From a virus: DNA of 64,000 nt. The notes beneath the pieces were generated by a model. The model was not told the DNA's origin and did not search any database. It saw only the letters and a list, made by a program, of their open reading frames with translations. Within the stretch, counting starts at the first letter, position 1. Every line of letters starts with the position of its first letter. Below, piece by piece: positions 62,976 through 64,000 of this stretch. The stretch covers positions 62,001-126,000 of the IMG/VR virus record IMGVR_UViG_3300027782_000025. One strand, 5' to 3'. A program made the position numbers and the translations under genes.

Positions 62976-64000
62976 CTAGCTCAATTCGCAACTGTCACCG
63001 TCACAGAATTTACTACCAAGGGCCTCATTGATAAACTCGGAATAGTCGGCGTCTCTAATGCCCTTATTATATTCGTCGACTTCTTCTTTGGTACAAGGGA
63101 TATAGGGGGCCTGTGGATAATTATGGCCAGTATGTGGGAGGAAGCTAATGCCCTTGGTTTGGTCTTCGTAAACCTCGAGCACCTTACTGATCTCCTTCGC
63201 CTCATTTTGCTTAAACTTGATAGTGCAGCTAACCTGATTGTCTGCCCAATAACGCTGATAATCGGTAGCATTGGCCATCTGCTGCCAAATACCTGCCTCG
63301 TCAACTGCTTTCACCCTCTCGTCGGTAACACCGAAGTACACCACAACGGTCCTATCTTTATCAGTGATAGATGGCTCGATTCTGTAGCCGGCATCAGATA
63401 AGATTTTAACTAGCACACTATCTTTAGCCACCCTAACAGTACGCCAGTAAGTGCCAGCCTCAGGATAATGAATGCCTGGGGTCGCGCCAGCAAGCAAGGA
63501 TACCGATCCAGAAGGCTTGACACTTGTGACTTTGATAGACTTTTGAATACACAACCAATCAGCATATATCGAATCCCATCGCTTAATCTCTTGGAATCCG
63601 GCATCACAGAATTCAGTAAGCATCTTACGCCTGCCGAATTTAGCGAACGCTTGAACTATGCCTGACTGCGATAAACCAATACGCCTATTCCTAAGCATAA
63701 CATGATTGGTGCGGGCATTGTGGGTAGGAAGTAAAGTGACAGTCTTAGCATAAAGATATGCGAATTTTAAAGTCCTCATGTAATCATCGACATTATCGTG
63801 ATTGGCAGGAAAAGTCTCGCAGAGGCAACATAGTTCGTACGATTCTAACGACTGCTCACAGCATGGGTTAGTACCCATCACCCTACCGTCAATACCCGGC
63901 TGTCTGCCATCTATCATTCTACCATAATCCCTAATATTATCTAGCCAAATTAGGCCTGGCTCTCCATTGGCAGCTATCTGTTCGCCTATCTTATCATAAT
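62976..64000 (-). CDS. nrdJ: adenosylcobalamin-dependent ribonucleotide reductase, N-terminus beyond window
   Basis: The C-terminal 341 codons are present and the frame stays open to the right edge. NGEPGLIWLDNIRDYGRMID, MGTNPCCEQSLESYELC (the catalytic NPCxE with Asn, Cys and Glu), FAYLYAKTVTLLPTHNART, VTSVKPSGSVSLLAGATPGI and YWADNQVSCTIKF match the B12-dependent triphosphate reductase family of Lactobacillus leichmannii type. The C-terminal CDGDSCELS is the redox-active cysteine pair that regenerates the active site. It makes deoxyribonucleotides for replication. Confidence 0.92.
   Translation of the reverse strand, partial: YDKIGEQIAANGEPGLIWLDNIRDYGRMIDGRQPGIDGRVMGTNPCCEQSLESYELCCLCETFPANHDNVDDYMRTLKFAYLYAKTVTLLPTHNARTNHVMLRNRRIGLSQSGIVQAFAKFGRRKMLTEFCDAGFQEIKRWDSIYADWLCIQKSIKVTSVKPSGSVSLLAGATPGIHYPEAGTYWRTVRVAKDSVLVKILSDAGYRIEPSITDKDRTVVVYFGVTDERVKAVDEAGIWQQMANATDYQRYWADNQVSCTIKFKQNEAKEISKVLEVYEDQTKGISFLPHTGHNYPQAPYIPCTKEEVDEYNKGIRDADYSEFINEALGSKFCDGDSCELS

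Noticed and set aside
1-64000. tRNA or rRNA genes
   Set aside because: All gaps are too short or lack a cloverleaf; no CCA-ended acceptor pair was seen.

Overview
The window is a continuous, AT-rich and almost gapless piece of the genome of a large T4-related tailed phage (contractile-tail myovirus). The evidence is a set of recognisable head genes in T4-like order on the minus strand between about 59.7 and 48.3 kb: a probable small terminase, large terminase, portal, a large acidic prohead-core protein, the S77-type prohead protease, a scaffold and the gp23-like major capsid protein, which is followed by a strong terminator. A P2 gpI/T4 gp7-type baseplate wedge protein (4.7-8.6 kb) and several very large fibre-like proteins (21-39 kb) support a contractile-tail virus. 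No tRNA, rRNA, integrase, insertion sequence or CRISPR array was seen, and no stretch over 300 bases lacks a gene.

Layout, read in the main (minus) transcription direction. 64-60 kb: replication and regulation (adenosylcobalamin-dependent ribonucleotide reductase, small zinc-finger protein, UvsW-like helicase, gp55-like late sigma with an inserted zinc ribbon). 60-48 kb: packaging and head morphogenesis, with a mini-intein in the portal. 48-44 kb: four adjacent genes whose N-termini look like T4 capsid-targeting peptides ending at a prohead-protease site, one of them with a PcfJ-like domain. 44-39 kb: cupin, conserved head-associated protein, an exported protein with a haem c motif, nucleotidyltransferase and small acidic proteins. 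39-21 kb: fibres with collagen-like, Pro/Thr-rich and Asp-box segments, a Cys-rich protein, a sigma-like protein and an FMN-reductase-like protein. 17-0 kb: baseplate and structural genes interleaved with glycosyltransferases and a methyltransferase.

Plus-strand genes form islands in this minus-strand background: a Nudix hydrolase, an HTH-rich protein, a second sigma factor, a glycosyltransferase, and a seven-gene block at 17.1-21.1 kb (exported Ig-like protein, papain-like peptidase, hypothetical, dTMP kinase, dUTPase, two hypotheticals). They usually meet the minus genes in short convergent overlaps.

Regulation. A recurrent element close to the T4 late promoter TATAAATA (here mostly (G/T)(A/T)TAAATA) precedes several minus-strand genes and fits the gp55-like sigma encoded at 60-61 kb. 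The host is unknown. An exported CxxCH protein and an exported Ig-like plus papain-like pair would suit a Planctomycetota-type host, but that is only inference from protein style.
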